Assembly: GCF_900185015.1 (NCBI RefSeq)
Contig: NZ_FXYD01000002.1
Location: forward strand, 496,001-560,000
Direction of reading: 5' to 3'
From: Octadecabacter ascidiaceicola
Lineage (GTDB): Bacteria; Pseudomonadota; Alphaproteobacteria; Rhodobacterales; Rhodobacteraceae
DNA: 64,000 nt
Each line of letters opens with the position of its first letter. Positions within the stretch are counted from its first letter, which is position 1. Both the position numbers and the translations under genes were made by a program. This document shows positions 1 to 9,112 of this stretch, piece after piece. The notes under the pieces are model-generated. The model searched no databases and was not told the DNA's origin. It was given only the letters and a program-made list of their open reading frames with translations.

Positions 1-158
1 ATAAGAGTGTTTACATGCATGCAGTTCAGGTGCCTTGAAAACGTCTCGTGCACAAGAGGGCTAAAGAAGCGTCATTTCACTGGAAACGTGATGCTTTTGA
101 CGTTACAGTTGAAACCAGACCCGGCAAACGGGCGTTTTGAGGCAGTAAGGCAGTCGCC
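1..158. other. 5' flank of ftsW, no gene supported
   Basis: No open frame here looks like a gene in either direction. A small inverted repeat, CCCG at 120-123 with CGGG at 129-132 followed by CGTTTT, lies just before ftsW. It could be the weak end of an upstream transcription unit outside the window or part of the ftsW leader. In related genomes murD or another mur gene usually precedes ftsW, but nothing of it is visible. Confidence 0.4.
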
Positions 159-1325
159 ATGACAGAAATGGTTTTCGGTGCGATCCCCGTGCAATCGGGC
201 GATCCGGTTCTTCCACGTTGGTGGAGAACGGTTGATAAATGGACGCTGTCATGCGTCATCATTTTATTCGGAATTGGAATGTTGTTGGGGCTGGCCGCTT
301 CGCCGCCTTTGGCTGCTAAGAACGGGTTTGAACCTTTCCACTATGTGCAACGTCAGGCGTTGTTTGGCTCCATCGCCATGGTTGTATTGGTCGTCACCTC
401 GATGATGTCCCCGACTTTGGTGCGCCGATTGGCTACGCTTGGCTTTTTGGCAGCGTTTATTGCCCTTGCTGGTTTGCCGTTCTTGGGAACGGACTTTGGC
501 AAAGGTGCCGTGCGTTGGTATTCCTTGGGCTTTGCATCTGTGCAGCCGTCCGAATTCCTAAAGCCTGGATTTATCGTTGTGGCCGCATGGTTTATGGCTG
601 CGAGCCAAGAGATTGGCGGCCCGCCTGGTAAGTCATATTCCCTTATTCTGACCGCGGTGATCGTGTTGATGCTGGCCATGCAGCCTGACTTTGGCCAATC
701 CGCGTTGATCCTGTTTGGCTGGGGCGTGATGTATTTCGTTGCCGGTGCGCCGATGCTTATTCTCGTCGCGCTTGCTGGTGTTGTCACCTTTGGCGGCACG
801 GTTGCCTATTCGAACTCCGAACACTTTGCGCGTCGTATTGACGGTTTCTTGAACCCTGACGTCGACCCGACCACGCAGCTTGGCTATGCCACAAACGCCA
901 TTCGCGAAGGCGGGTTCTTTGGTGTTGGTGTGGGCGAGGGGCAGGTGAAATGGTCTCTGCCTGATGCGCATACAGACTTCATTATTGCAGTCGCGGCCGA
1001 GGAATACGGATTGATCTGTGTTCTTGCGATCATCGGGCTTTATGCAACTGTCGTCGTACGGTCCCTGATGCGTTTGATGAAAGAACGGGACCCGTTCATT
1101 CGTTTGGCTGGCTGTGGGCTTGCCTGCATCGTTGGTGTTCAAGCGATGATTAACATGGGGGTGGCGGTGCGTTTGCTTCCTGCAAAAGGCATGACATTGC
1201 CGTTTGTTAGCTACGGTGGTTCGTCCGTGATCGCGTCCGCGATTGCGGTCGGCATGTTGCTGGCGTTCACGCGCACGCGTCCACAGGGCCAAATCGGTGA
1301 CATTTTGCTACGGCGGGGCCGGTAA
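159..1325 (+). CDS. ftsW: FtsW, septal peptidoglycan glycosyltransferase (SEDS family)
   Basis: FtsW polymerises lipid II at the division septum together with a class B penicillin-binding protein, in the inner membrane. The 388-residue protein is almost entirely hydrophobic helices, as expected for a ten-helix SEDS protein. Diagnostic segments are [10 protein letters not shown] in the middle (about residue 127) and [10 protein letters not shown] near residue 347. Length is normal for the family. The ATG at 159 gives a cytoplasmic N-terminus of about 28 residues before the first helix. Its stop shares one base with the murG start, so the two are probably co-transcribed and coupled. RodA is the main alternative, but the position beside murG/murC in a dcw cluster supports FtsW. 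Confidence 0.96.
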   Translation: MTEMVFGAIPVQSGDPVLPRWWRTVDKWTLSCVIILFGIGMLLGLAASPPLAAKNGFEPFHYVQRQALFGSIAMVVLVVTSMMSPTLVRRLATLGFLAAFIALAGLPFLGTDFGKGAVRWYSLGFASVQPSEFLKPGFIVVAAWFMAASQEIGGPPGKSYSLILTAVIVLMLAMQPDFGQSALILFGWGVMYFVAGAPMLILVALAGVVTFGGTVAYSNSEHFARRIDGFLNPDVDPTTQLGYATNAIREGGFFGVGVGEGQVKWSLPDAHTDFIIAVAAEEYGLICVLAIIGLYATVVVRSLMRLMKERDPFIRLAGCGLACIVGVQAMINMGVAVRLLPAKGMTLPFVSYGGSSVIASAIAVGMLLAFTRTRPQGQIGDILLRRGR

Positions 1326-2419
1326 TGTCTGATCCACTTTTGATTATCGCGGCAGGTGGCACTGGTGGCCATATGTTCCCAGCCCAAGCTTTGGCCGAAG
1401 CGATGCTGGCACGCGGCTGGCGGGTTAAGCTGTCCACGGATGTGCGCGGCGCGCGCTACACGGGCGGCTTTCCCCATGCGGTTGAAATCGAACAGGTCGG
1501 ATCGGCCACCTTCGCGCGGGGCGGTTTGGTGGCCAAGCTCAGGGCACCGTTCACGATCGCAGGTGGGGTGGTTTCGGCAGTGTTTAAGATGCTGCGCGAC
1601 AAGCCCAGCGTCGTTGTCGGCTTTGGTGGTTATCCAACTATTCCGGCGATGTCTGCGGCGTGGATTTTGCGCAAGCCCACGATGATCCACGAACAAAACG
1701 GCGTGCTGGGCCGTGTTAACAAGATTTTCTCAAAGCGCGTGAACAAGGTTGCCTGCGGAACATGGCCGACAGAATTGCCCGCCGGTGTCGAAGGCGTGCC
1801 CGTGGGCAACCCCGTGCGTAATGCAATTTTGGAACGTGCGGGGGCGGGATACATCGCACCGGGTGATTACCCGATGTCCATTCTGGTGATGGGCGGCTCG
1901 CAGGGCGCACGTATCCTGTCAGACATTGTGCCGCCTGCGGTTTCGGGGCTTCCCTCGGCCATTCGTCGCAACATCCGCGTCAGCCATCAGGCCCGCGCCG
2001 AGGACCTTGAACGCGTCGCGAAGTATTACGCAGACGAAGGCATTCCCGCAGACGTGCAGCCGTTCTTTAACGACGTGCCGACGCTGATGTCTGAATGCCA
2101 GCTGGTGGTTTCCCGCGCAGGCGCGTCGTCTATCGCAGACCTGAGCGTCATCGGTCGCCCCGCGATCCTTGTGCCATATGCAATGGCGCTATCAGATCAC
2201 CAAACCGCAAATGCGCGCCAGTTGGTTGAAACAGGCGCTGCAATTGCGATTGCCGAAGCAGACCTGCAAGTCGACAGCTTATCCACGCAGATTGCAGATA
2301 TCTTGGGCGACGCAAACAAAGCGCAATCCATGTCCCAAGCAGCCCTTGCCTGCGGGAAGCCGGACGCGACAGAAACACTTGTCGCGCTGACGTTGGAATT
2401 GACCCAACCCAAACCGTAG
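1325..2419 (+). CDS. murG: MurG, UDP-GlcNAc:lipid I N-acetylglucosaminyltransferase
   Basis: MurG adds GlcNAc to undecaprenyl-PP-MurNAc-pentapeptide, making lipid II on the inner face of the cytoplasmic membrane. The 364-residue protein is a GT-B fold enzyme: glycine-rich loop [10 protein letters not shown] at residues 11-20, second loop MGGSQGAR near residue 190, and the UDP-GlcNAc site [11 protein letters not shown] followed by [14 protein letters not shown] in the C-terminal domain. Length is typical. The ATG overlaps the ftsW stop by one base (TAATG). It sits between ftsW and murC as in other alphaproteobacterial dcw clusters. Confidence 0.97.
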   Translation: MSDPLLIIAAGGTGGHMFPAQALAEAMLARGWRVKLSTDVRGARYTGGFPHAVEIEQVGSATFARGGLVAKLRAPFTIAGGVVSAVFKMLRDKPSVVVGFGGYPTIPAMSAAWILRKPTMIHEQNGVLGRVNKIFSKRVNKVACGTWPTELPAGVEGVPVGNPVRNAILERAGAGYIAPGDYPMSILVMGGSQGARILSDIVPPAVSGLPSAIRRNIRVSHQARAEDLERVAKYYADEGIPADVQPFFNDVPTLMSECQLVVSRAGASSIADLSVIGRPAILVPYAMALSDHQTANARQLVETGAAIAIAEADLQVDSLSTQIADILGDANKAQSMSQAALACGKPDATETLVALTLELTQPKP

Positions 2420-2457
2420 ATACGAGTAACAAAAAGAAGATGGACGGAAGCAGACCC

Positions 2458-3858
2458 ATGAACGCAGCAGCGACAAAACTCCCCCTCGACGTTGGCCCGA
2501 TCCATTTCGTGGGTATCGGCGGTATTGGCATGTCAGGGATTGCCGAAGTGCTGTTGTCGCACGGCTATGTGGTGCAGGGGTCCGATCTGAAGGAAAGCCC
2601 GATCACTAAGCGCCTGAAAAAACTGGGTGCACATGTGTTTGTCGGTCAAAAGGCTGAAAACATCGCAGACGCCGAAGTCATCGTGATTTCCAGTGCGATC
2701 AAGACGGGCAATCCAGAACTGGACGAAGCCCGTGCCCGAGGTCTTCCAATCGTGCGTCGCGCCGAAATGCTGGCCGAACTGATGCGCATGAAATCTAATA
2801 TCGCGGTCGCGGGGACGCACGGCAAAACGACGACCACAACTATGGTTGCGGCGCTGCTGGATGGCGGTAATTTCAACCCAACGGTTGTGAACGGCGGTAT
2901 CATTCACGCCTATGGGTCCAACGCGCGCGTTGGCGACGGCGAATGGATGGTGGTTGAAGCGGACGAGTCTGATGGCACGTTCAACCGCTTGCCAGCGACA
3001 ATCGCGATTGTGACCAACATCGACCCTGAGCACATGGAGCACTGGGGTACCGAGGAAAACCTGCACCGCGGGTTTTATGATTTCGTGTCCGGCATTCCGT
3101 TTTACGGGCTGGCTGTGTGCTGCACCGATGACAGTGACGTTCAGGCTTTGGTTGGGAAAATCACCGACCGCCGTGTCATGACGTACGGGTTTAACGCACA
3201 AGCGGACGTGCGCGCGATCAACCTGACATATAAGCAGGGCGTCGCGCATTTTGACGTGGTCTTGCAAAACGAAGACATGACGATCGAAAACTGCGCATTG
3301 CCGATGCCGGGGGATCATAACGTCTCAAACGCATTGTCGGCAATCGCCGTTGCGCGGCATTTGGGGATGAAGGCCGAAGAAATCCGGTCTGCCTTGGAAA
3401 ACTTTGGCGGTGTGAACCGTCGCTTTACCCGTGTGGGCGAAGTGGATGGGGTCACGATTATTGATGATTACGGTCACCACCCGACCGAAATTCTGGCCGT
3501 TCTAAAGGCCGCACGCCAAGCCTGCGATGGGCGTATCATCGCCGTGCACCAACCCCACCGCTATACCCGTGTTCACCATCACTTTGATGACTATTGCGCC
3601 TGTTTCAACGACGCGGATGTCGTCGCTATTTCCGAGGTTTTCGCCGCTGGTGAGGACGTGATTGAGGGCGCGACGCGCGATGATCTGGTCGCCGGATTGA
3701 TCCGCGCGGGCCACCGCCATGCCCGTGCCATCACGGATGAGGCTGACTTGGTGCGCTTGGTGAAAGAACAAGCCAAGCCGGGCGATATGGTCGTGTGTCT
3801 TGGCGCGGGTTCTATTTCCAGCTGGGCCAACGCGCTGCCGGAGCTTTTGAAAGCGTGA
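2458..3858 (+). CDS. murC: MurC, UDP-N-acetylmuramate--L-alanine ligase
   Basis: MurC ligates L-Ala to UDP-MurNAc in the cytoplasm using ATP, the first step of stem peptide synthesis. Visible landmarks are [14 protein letters not shown] near residue 20 (Mur ligase N-domain), the P-loop [11 protein letters not shown] near residue 120, [10 protein letters not shown] in the central domain and [10 protein letters not shown] near residue 337. I chose ATG 2458 rather than the in-frame ATG at 2440: it has a GGAAG ribosome site at good distance, and the protein then starts a few residues before the conserved core (466 aa). The stop overlaps the next start (GTGA). Confidence 0.96.
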   Translation: MNAAATKLPLDVGPIHFVGIGGIGMSGIAEVLLSHGYVVQGSDLKESPITKRLKKLGAHVFVGQKAENIADAEVIVISSAIKTGNPELDEARARGLPIVRRAEMLAELMRMKSNIAVAGTHGKTTTTTMVAALLDGGNFNPTVVNGGIIHAYGSNARVGDGEWMVVEADESDGTFNRLPATIAIVTNIDPEHMEHWGTEENLHRGFYDFVSGIPFYGLAVCCTDDSDVQALVGKITDRRVMTYGFNAQADVRAINLTYKQGVAHFDVVLQNEDMTIENCALPMPGDHNVSNALSAIAVARHLGMKAEEIRSALENFGGVNRRFTRVGEVDGVTIIDDYGHHPTEILAVLKAARQACDGRIIAVHQPHRYTRVHHHFDDYCACFNDADVVAISEVFAAGEDVIEGATRDDLVAGLIRAGHRHARAITDEADLVRLVKEQAKPGDMVVCLGAGSISSWANALPELLKA

Positions 3859-4082
3859 CCTATGAATGGCTCATCCTTGGGGCGGTTCTGATTGCCGCGC
3901 TGTTGCCGATGATCAAATGGGTGCGCCGCCTGTTTTGGGCGTTTTCGATTGCATTTGTTGGGATGATGTTAATTCACATGCAGCATAACCCTGGTGAAGC
4001 GACGCTTGCGTTGGGGGCAATGGGGGGCGGGCTGATGTTTGCGCGCCCTATTCGGCGTATGGTTTTGGGTGGCATATTGTGA
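3855..4082 (+). CDS. small membrane protein between murC and murB, function unknown
   Basis: A 75-residue protein starting at GTG 3855, which overlaps the murC stop in a GTGA arrangement and so is very likely translated by coupling. It has two predicted membrane helices (about residues 5-20 and 26-42) and an Arg-rich end (ARPIRRMV). No enzymatic motif is seen. It shows faint likeness to the next two small proteins (AALLPM, then an R-rich C-terminus after a Pro), so the three may be ancient paralogues. Its place in the dcw operon suggests an envelope or division role, but that is inference from context only. Confidence 0.75.
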   Translation: MTYEWLILGAVLIAALLPMIKWVRRLFWAFSIAFVGMMLIHMQHNPGEATLALGAMGGGLMFARPIRRMVLGGIL

Positions 4083-4086
4083 TGGG

Positions 4087-4162
4087 TTCGAATTGGCTAT
4101 GCCAATCCGACCAATGCGGGGGCCAGCCCCCGCGCCCCCGGGATATTTTTGAAACAGAGACA
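4087..4162 (+). repeat. Structured intergenic repeat, copy 1
   Basis: The element reads TTCGAAT, then hairpin 1 (ATTGGC-TAT-GCCAAT, 4092-4106), CCGACC (4107-4112), hairpin 2 (GCGGGGGC-CA-GCCCCCGC, 4116-4133) and the tail GGGATATTTTTGAAACAG from 4140. A second copy with the same order lies at 54073-54157, where hairpin 1 has a different sequence but still pairs fully. The GC-rich stem followed by ATATTTTT could end transcription after the gene at 3855, or act as a REP-like element or mRNA processing site inside the dcw operon. Confidence 0.75.
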
Positions 4163-4176
4163 AAGAGGATCTGGGC

Positions 4177-4431
4177 GTGAGTTGGTCGATTGTCATTGCC
4201 GCCCTCTGGGTTTTGGTCGCGACGGGAACCGCGTTGCTGCCGATGCGCCGGCAATATGTGCCGGGGGTTACATTGTTGTTGGTGGCGCCGGTTCTGATCC
4301 TTTGGCTGGGCTATGACTTTGGCTGGGGCTGGGGCGTTGCGGCATTCATTGGGTTTGCGTCAATGTTTCGCAACCCGCTTAGATATTTGTTCGCTCGCGC
4401 ACGCGGTCAACGGCCGGAGATTCCGAAATGA
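4177..4431 (+). CDS. DUF2484-type small membrane protein
   Basis: An 84-residue protein with GTG start at 4177, supported by AAAGAGG at 4162-4168. It carries two or three hydrophobic helices and short basic ends (ARARGQRPEIPK). Small proteins of this kind, DUF2484 in my reading, are found next to murB in Rhodobacterales. It aligns over its full length with the following 84-residue protein: ALLPMRRQ against AMLPSRDN, then WG, then a Pro-x-x-YL near the end. It therefore looks like one half of a tandem paralogue pair. Its stop overlaps the next ATG (ATGA), so the pair is coupled. The molecular role is unknown. Confidence 0.8.
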   Translation: MSWSIVIAALWVLVATGTALLPMRRQYVPGVTLLLVAPVLILWLGYDFGWGWGVAAFIGFASMFRNPLRYLFARARGQRPEIPK

Positions 4432-4682
4432 TGGCAGTGGGGTTGGGATTCGCTTGGCTGGTTGCGGCCAATGTTTTGGCGATGTTGCCAAGCCGCGATA
4501 ACCTGTGGACGCGGGCCTATGTGCTGATCGCGATTGGCATTCCGTTGCTGGGCTACATTACATACATCAACGGCCCGCTTTGGGGGATGGCGTTTTTGGT
4601 TGCTGGATGCAGTGTGCTGCGCTGGCCGGTGATCTATTTGGGGCGCTGGATACGCCGCGTAATGGCGAAGACAGAAAGCTAA
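4428..4682 (+). CDS. DUF2484-type small membrane protein, paralogue of preceding gene
   Basis: An 84-residue hydrophobic protein whose ATG at 4428 overlaps the stop of the previous gene by four bases. Shared features with its neighbour are the W-L-V-A segment, A-M/L-LP followed by an Arg, a central G-x-W-G and a terminal PVIYLGRWIRR against PLRYLFARARG. It has two or three membrane helices and a basic cytoplasmic tail. It lies 51 bases upstream of murB. A helper or scaffold role near the cell-wall enzymes is possible, but there is no direct evidence. Confidence 0.8.
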   Translation: MMAVGLGFAWLVAANVLAMLPSRDNLWTRAYVLIAIGIPLLGYITYINGPLWGMAFLVAGCSVLRWPVIYLGRWIRRVMAKTES

Positions 4683-4733
4683 GAGACGCGACAAATGCTT
4701 GGCAGCAGTGGTGTGTCGCGCTAAACGAGCCCC

Positions 4734-5669
4734 ATGATGTTGAATGATTTGCCCGAAGTGCACGGCGTGTTAACGCCAAACCGTGACCTGTCAGAACTGA
4801 CGTGGATGCGCGTGGGCGGGCCTGCGGATGTGTTGTTCCAGCCTGCGGATGAAGAAGACCTATGCGCGTTCTTGGCTGCTTTGCCGGAAGATGTTCCTGT
4901 CTTCGCGATGGGCGTTGGGTCCAATCTGATCGTGCGAGATGGCGGTGTGCGCGGCGTCGTGATCCGGCTTGGGCGTGGATTCAACGGGATTGAGTTTGAC
5001 GGAAACACCGTGCGGGCAGGGGCCGCGGCACTGGACATGCATGTGGCGCGCAAGGCAGCGGCGCAGGGGTTGAACCTGACGTTTCTACGGACAATTCCGG
5101 GCTCCATTGGCGGCGCTGTTCGAATGAACGCAGGGTGTTACGGCGACTATATGGCCGATGTTTTGCAGAACGTACGTGTTGTGATGCGCGATGGCTCTGT
5201 GCAAACGTTGGCGGCCGATGCGCTGGATTTGCAGTACCGTTCCTCGTCATTGCCAGAGGGCGCGGTGATTGTTTCGGCCACGATGAAAGCGCCACTCGAG
5301 GATCCTCAAACCCTTGAGGATCGCATGGCGGCGCAGCTGGCCAAGCGTGATGAGACCCAGCCAACCAAGGATCGCACCGCTGGCAGCACATTCCGTAACC
5401 CTGCGGGTTTTTCCAGCACTGGAAAGGCGGATGATAGCCAAGATTTGAAGGCGTGGAAGGTGATTGACGACGCTGGCATGCGTGGCGCAGCCGTCGGTGG
5501 CGCGGTGATGAACGTAAAACATTCCAACTTTTTGACCAATTCGGGGGGCGCAACGGCGGCCGACCTCGAAAACCTTGGGGAAAGCGTTAGAAAAAAGGTT
5601 TACGAAACCAGTGGATTAACGTTAGTGTGGGAAATTATGAGGGTTGGTGAACCGGCCCCGAAAGACTGA
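4734..5669 (+). CDS. murB: MurB, UDP-N-acetylenolpyruvoylglucosamine reductase
   Basis: MurB reduces UDP-GlcNAc-enolpyruvate to UDP-MurNAc with NADPH and FAD in the cytoplasm. The 311-residue protein has the FAD-binding PCMH-type fold: [11 protein letters not shown] near residue 23, [12 protein letters not shown] near residue 60, [16 protein letters not shown] near residue 123. The catalytic AGSTFRNP lies near residue 217, where the Ser is the proton donor. The C-terminus has the usual [16 protein letters not shown]. Length fits the shorter (type II) MurB class. ATG 4734 and ATG 4737 are both possible starts. Confidence 0.96.
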   Translation: MMLNDLPEVHGVLTPNRDLSELTWMRVGGPADVLFQPADEEDLCAFLAALPEDVPVFAMGVGSNLIVRDGGVRGVVIRLGRGFNGIEFDGNTVRAGAAALDMHVARKAAAQGLNLTFLRTIPGSIGGAVRMNAGCYGDYMADVLQNVRVVMRDGSVQTLAADALDLQYRSSSLPEGAVIVSATMKAPLEDPQTLEDRMAAQLAKRDETQPTKDRTAGSTFRNPAGFSSTGKADDSQDLKAWKVIDDAGMRGAAVGGAVMNVKHSNFLTNSGGATAADLENLGESVRKKVYETSGLTLVWEIMRVGEPAPKD

Positions 5670-5759
5670 TCTCCTTTAACGGATCAAAGCCCCACAGGCA
5701 GGGGCGCGGTAAACAAAGTATATGACGACCCAACAAAGGGTCGCGAAAGAGGCGATAGC

Positions 5760-6695
5760 GTGTCGAGCAGGACACCCCAAACCGTAGCCGTTCTGATGGG
5801 CGGCCCCTCGGCTGAACGTGAGGTATCCCTCAGTTCAGGCAAAGAATGTGCGGCCGCGTTGCGCGTCGCAGGTTTTGATGTGGTCGAGATTGATGCCGGT
5901 GCTGACCTTGTGGAACAGCTGAAAGCCGCCAAGCCAGATGTCGCGTTTAATGCGCTGCACGGGCGGTGGTGTGAAGATGGTGTTGTGCAGGGCGTGTTGG
6001 AATGGTTGCGCATCCCTTACACGCACAGCGGCGTTCTGGCGTCTGCGATTGCGATGGATAAACAGAAGACCAAAGACGTGTATCGCACCCACGGTTTGCC
6101 GTTTGTGGAAAGCATTTTGGCGACCAAGGTCGAGATTCAAGCGGACCATGTGATGGAGCCACCCTACGTTGTGAAGCCTTTCGATGAAGGGTCCAGCGTT
6201 GGAATTTACCTTGTGCATGAAGCGGCAAACGGGACGCCAAAGATCGCACCGGAATTGCCGGATGTGATGATGGTTGAAACCTTTGCGCCGGGGCGCGAGT
6301 TGACGACAGCCGTGAGGGGGGCGGGGGCTGCATCTGCTGAAAGTCGCGCGCTAACGGTCACCGATATCGTTGTGGATGGCTGGTATGACTATGAAGCCAA
6401 ATATGGTGCCGGCGGCAGCAAACATATTCTGCCCGCTAACATCCCGCAGGACATTTTCGATGCTTGTATGGACTACGCGGTCCGCGCCCATAACGCGCTT
6501 GGCTGTCGTGGGCTTAGCCGTTCGGATTTCCGTTGGGACGAGAGCCGTGGCCTTGATGGGCTAATCTTGCTGGAAACCAACACGCAACCGGGTATGACAC
6601 CAACATCATTGGCCCCAGAGCAGGCGGCACATGTCGGAATTTCATTCCCAGAATTGATGACTTGGATGGTGGAGGACGCGTCATGCGATCGCTAA
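5760..6695 (+). CDS. ddl: D-alanine--D-alanine ligase
   Basis: Ddl joins two D-Ala molecules with ATP, supplying the terminal dipeptide of the cell-wall stem peptide. The 311-residue ATP-grasp protein shows [14 protein letters not shown] at the N-terminus, the ATP-grasp loop [12 protein letters not shown] near residue 139 and the metal/ATP site [13 protein letters not shown] near the C-terminus. The start is GTG 5760, with AAAGAGGCG about ten bases upstream. The preceding 90 bases contain only a short GCCCC/GGGGC inverted repeat (5689-5705). The gene overlaps ftsQ by 13 bases, a common arrangement in this cluster. Confidence 0.95.
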   Translation: MSSRTPQTVAVLMGGPSAEREVSLSSGKECAAALRVAGFDVVEIDAGADLVEQLKAAKPDVAFNALHGRWCEDGVVQGVLEWLRIPYTHSGVLASAIAMDKQKTKDVYRTHGLPFVESILATKVEIQADHVMEPPYVVKPFDEGSSVGIYLVHEAANGTPKIAPELPDVMMVETFAPGRELTTAVRGAGAASAESRALTVTDIVVDGWYDYEAKYGAGGSKHILPANIPQDIFDACMDYAVRAHNALGCRGLSRSDFRWDESRGLDGLILLETNTQPGMTPTSLAPEQAAHVGISFPELMTWMVEDASCDR

Positions 6696-7561
6696 AGGCT
6701 CAGCGTCCTGAAGGTGTACGCCGCGACCCGGCGCCATCCCGTTGGGGGTACCGTTACCAGCGTTTGATGCTGACACCTGGGTTCCGCAAGCTTGTAAAAG
6801 TTGGCGTTCCAATGCTAGTTGTTGGTGGCCTGATCGCAGGTTGGACAGCGCGTGAAGCGAACCGTCAGATGATCGCGGACGCCTACAACAACACCAAAAC
6901 CCAGCTTCAGCAGCGCGATGAATTCATGGTTAAGATGATGGCGATTGACGGGGCTGACGATACGTTGGCCACCGATATTCGCACGGTCTTGCCGTTGGAA
7001 TTTCCGCAATCCAACTTTGACCTCGACTTAGAAGAAATGCGCCAAACGGTTGCGGCTTTGCCCGCTGTTGCGGATGTCTCATTACGTGTGCGTCCAGGGG
7101 GCGTTTTGCAGGTCAACGTTACGCAGCGCGTTCCGGTTGCGGTGTTTCGGGCCCCTGAAGGGCTTAAGCTGATCGATAGCGAAGGCGTGCTAATTCAAAA
7201 TATCATCGCCCGCGCAGACCGTTCGGATTTGCCGCTGATCACAGGTGATGGCGCTCGGGAAGCGCTCGATGAAGGGCTTGAAATTTACCGTGTTGCGGGG
7301 CCGTTGATGCCACGTATGCGCGGCGTGGTGCGGATGGGCGAACGTCGTTGGGACGTGATCCTCGACAGTGGTCAACGCATTCTACTACCGACAGACAATC
7401 CAGTGCCCGCGTTTGAACGGGTGGTTGCATTGAACCAAGCCCAAGACTTGCTGGAACGGGATGTAGCGGTGGTCGATATGCGCCATCCAGCCCGCCCGAC
7501 AATCCGAATGAATGAACAGGCCGTAACGAATTTGCGTCAGATCAACGCCGAACAAGAATAA
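6683..7561 (+). CDS. ftsQ: FtsQ, cell division protein
   Basis: FtsQ is a bitopic inner-membrane divisome protein that recruits FtsB/FtsL and FtsW/FtsI. The 292-residue sequence has a basic cytoplasmic N-terminus, one helix around residues 37-53 ([15 protein letters not shown]), a POTRA-type domain beginning near residue 88, and the FtsQ C-terminal domain. I chose ATG 6683 over an upstream in-frame ATG at 6662 because a perfect GGAGG (6671-6675) sits seven bases before it. It overlaps the end of ddl by 13 bases and is followed 17 bases later by ftsA. Confidence 0.93.
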   Translation: MRSLKAQRPEGVRRDPAPSRWGYRYQRLMLTPGFRKLVKVGVPMLVVGGLIAGWTAREANRQMIADAYNNTKTQLQQRDEFMVKMMAIDGADDTLATDIRTVLPLEFPQSNFDLDLEEMRQTVAALPAVADVSLRVRPGGVLQVNVTQRVPVAVFRAPEGLKLIDSEGVLIQNIIARADRSDLPLITGDGAREALDEGLEIYRVAGPLMPRMRGVVRMGERRWDVILDSGQRILLPTDNPVPAFERVVALNQAQDLLERDVAVVDMRHPARPTIRMNEQAVTNLRQINAEQE

Positions 7562-7578
7562 GAATAGGTGTGTAACAA

Positions 7579-8913
7579 ATGAGAGATCTTTACCAATCCC
7601 AACGCGCCATGCGCGCTATGCGCCAAGCAGCCATGCAACGTGGTGTCATTGCAATTTTGGACATAGGCAGTTCCAAGATCGCCTGCCTTGTTCTGCGTTT
7701 TGACGGGCCTGAGCAATATAGCGATGGGGATGGTGTTGGTTCCATGGCGGGGCAGTCGTCGTTTCGGGTGATTGGGGCCGCAACCACCCGTTCACGTGGT
7801 GTTCGTTTTGGCGAGGTTGAGGCCATGGCCGAAACTGAACGTGCAGTGCGTACCGCTGTTCAAGCAGCGCAAAAGATGGCGAATGTTCGCGTGGATCACG
7901 TGATAGCTTGTCTGTCCGGTGGCCGCCCGCGGTCCTACGGACTGGACGGGCAGGTTGATGTGATGGGGCAAACTGTAACGGAAGGCGACATTGGCCGTGT
8001 TCTGGCGGAATGCGAAGTGCCAGACATTGGCGAGGGTCGCCAAGTGCTGCACGCGCAACCGATCAACTTCGCACTGGATCACCGCTCTGGTCTTGAAGAC
8101 CCGCGCGGGCAGATCGGCACAACCCTGACGACCGATATGCACATGATGACTGTCGAAGACAGCATCATTGAAAACCTGCTGTATTGCATCAAACGCTGCG
8201 ACCTCGAGTTGGCGGGTATTGCGTCATCGGCCTATGCGGCGGGGATTTCGTCGCTGGTTGAGGATGAACAGGAACTCGGTGCGGCCTGCATCGATATGGG
8301 CGGCGGGTCTACCGGTATCTCGATCTTTATGCGCAAACACATGATCTATTCGGACGCTGTGCGCATGGGCGGGGACCACGTGACGTCTGATATTTCCATG
8401 GGTCTGCAAGTTGCACCTGCGATGGCAGAACGCATCAAAACATTCTACGGAGGCGTGCTGGCGACGGGCATGGACGACCGCGAAATGATCGAAGTTGGCA
8501 GCAACACAGGCGACTGGGAACGCGATCGTCGCACCGTCAGCCGCGCGGAGCTTATCGGCATCATGCGCCCACGGGTTGAAGAAATACTTGAAGAGGTACG
8601 TGTGCGTTTGGACGCCGCGGGCTTTGAACATTTGCCAAGCCAACAGATCGTTCTGACAGGGGGCGGCAGCCAAATTCCGGGCCTTGATGGTCTGGCCAGC
8701 AAAATCCTTGGCCAGCAAGTGCGCCTTGGTCGTCCATTGCGCGTTCAAGGCTTGCCGCAAGCGGCGACAGGGTCGGCGTTTTCGGCCGCCGTTGGCCTCA
8801 GCCTTTTTGCGGCGAACCCGCAGGATGAGTGGTGGGACTTCGATATTCCCGCCGAGAAATATCCGGCACGTTCCTTCAAACGGGCTGTTCGCTGGTTCCG
8901 AGAGAACTGGTAG
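7579..8913 (+). CDS. ftsA: FtsA, actin-like divisome membrane anchor
   Basis: FtsA binds FtsZ and tethers it to the inner membrane, linking the Z-ring to later division proteins. The 444-residue protein has the actin-family phosphate loop AILDIGSSKIACLVLRF near residue 25, the SHS2 domain, a second phosphate motif CIDMGGGSTGISIF near residue 237, and the adenosine-site segment VLTGGGSQIPGLDGLA near residue 358. The C-terminus (RAVRWFRENW) is a basic amphipathic stretch, as in other FtsA proteins that use it for membrane binding. It lies between ftsQ and ftsZ as expected. Confidence 0.96.
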   Translation: MRDLYQSQRAMRAMRQAAMQRGVIAILDIGSSKIACLVLRFDGPEQYSDGDGVGSMAGQSSFRVIGAATTRSRGVRFGEVEAMAETERAVRTAVQAAQKMANVRVDHVIACLSGGRPRSYGLDGQVDVMGQTVTEGDIGRVLAECEVPDIGEGRQVLHAQPINFALDHRSGLEDPRGQIGTTLTTDMHMMTVEDSIIENLLYCIKRCDLELAGIASSAYAAGISSLVEDEQELGAACIDMGGGSTGISIFMRKHMIYSDAVRMGGDHVTSDISMGLQVAPAMAERIKTFYGGVLATGMDDREMIEVGSNTGDWERDRRTVSRAELIGIMRPRVEEILEEVRVRLDAAGFEHLPSQQIVLTGGGSQIPGLDGLASKILGQQVRLGRPLRVQGLPQAATGSAFSAAVGLSLFAANPQDEWWDFDIPAEKYPARSFKRAVRWFRENW

Positions 8914-8916
8914 TTC

Positions 8917-8934
8917 CGTGGGTTACTACCCACG
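8917..8934 (+). other. Hairpin directly after ftsA, without U-tract
   Basis: CGTGGGT (8917-8923) pairs perfectly with ACCCACG (8928-8934) across a TACT tetraloop, three bases after the ftsA stop. No run of T follows, so it is not a standard intrinsic terminator. It may protect the ftsA mRNA end or mark an RNA processing point. The remaining sequence up to 9112 is probably the ftsZ leader and promoter region. I could not identify a convincing promoter in it. Confidence 0.55.
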
Positions 8935-9112
8935 CATACGCAAGATTTCGCCGATCACCCCAGATACGGCGGAAAATCTCGCCAAGAGGCCCACATTTTG
9001 CGGTTTTTTGGCACTTTAGACGTGACCCAGGGGGCAGAGGCCGTTAAGGTCCAGTAAATAATTCGACAAGAACGCCCGATGGGACGGGCCCAACAAGACA
9101 GGCGGACAGCAC

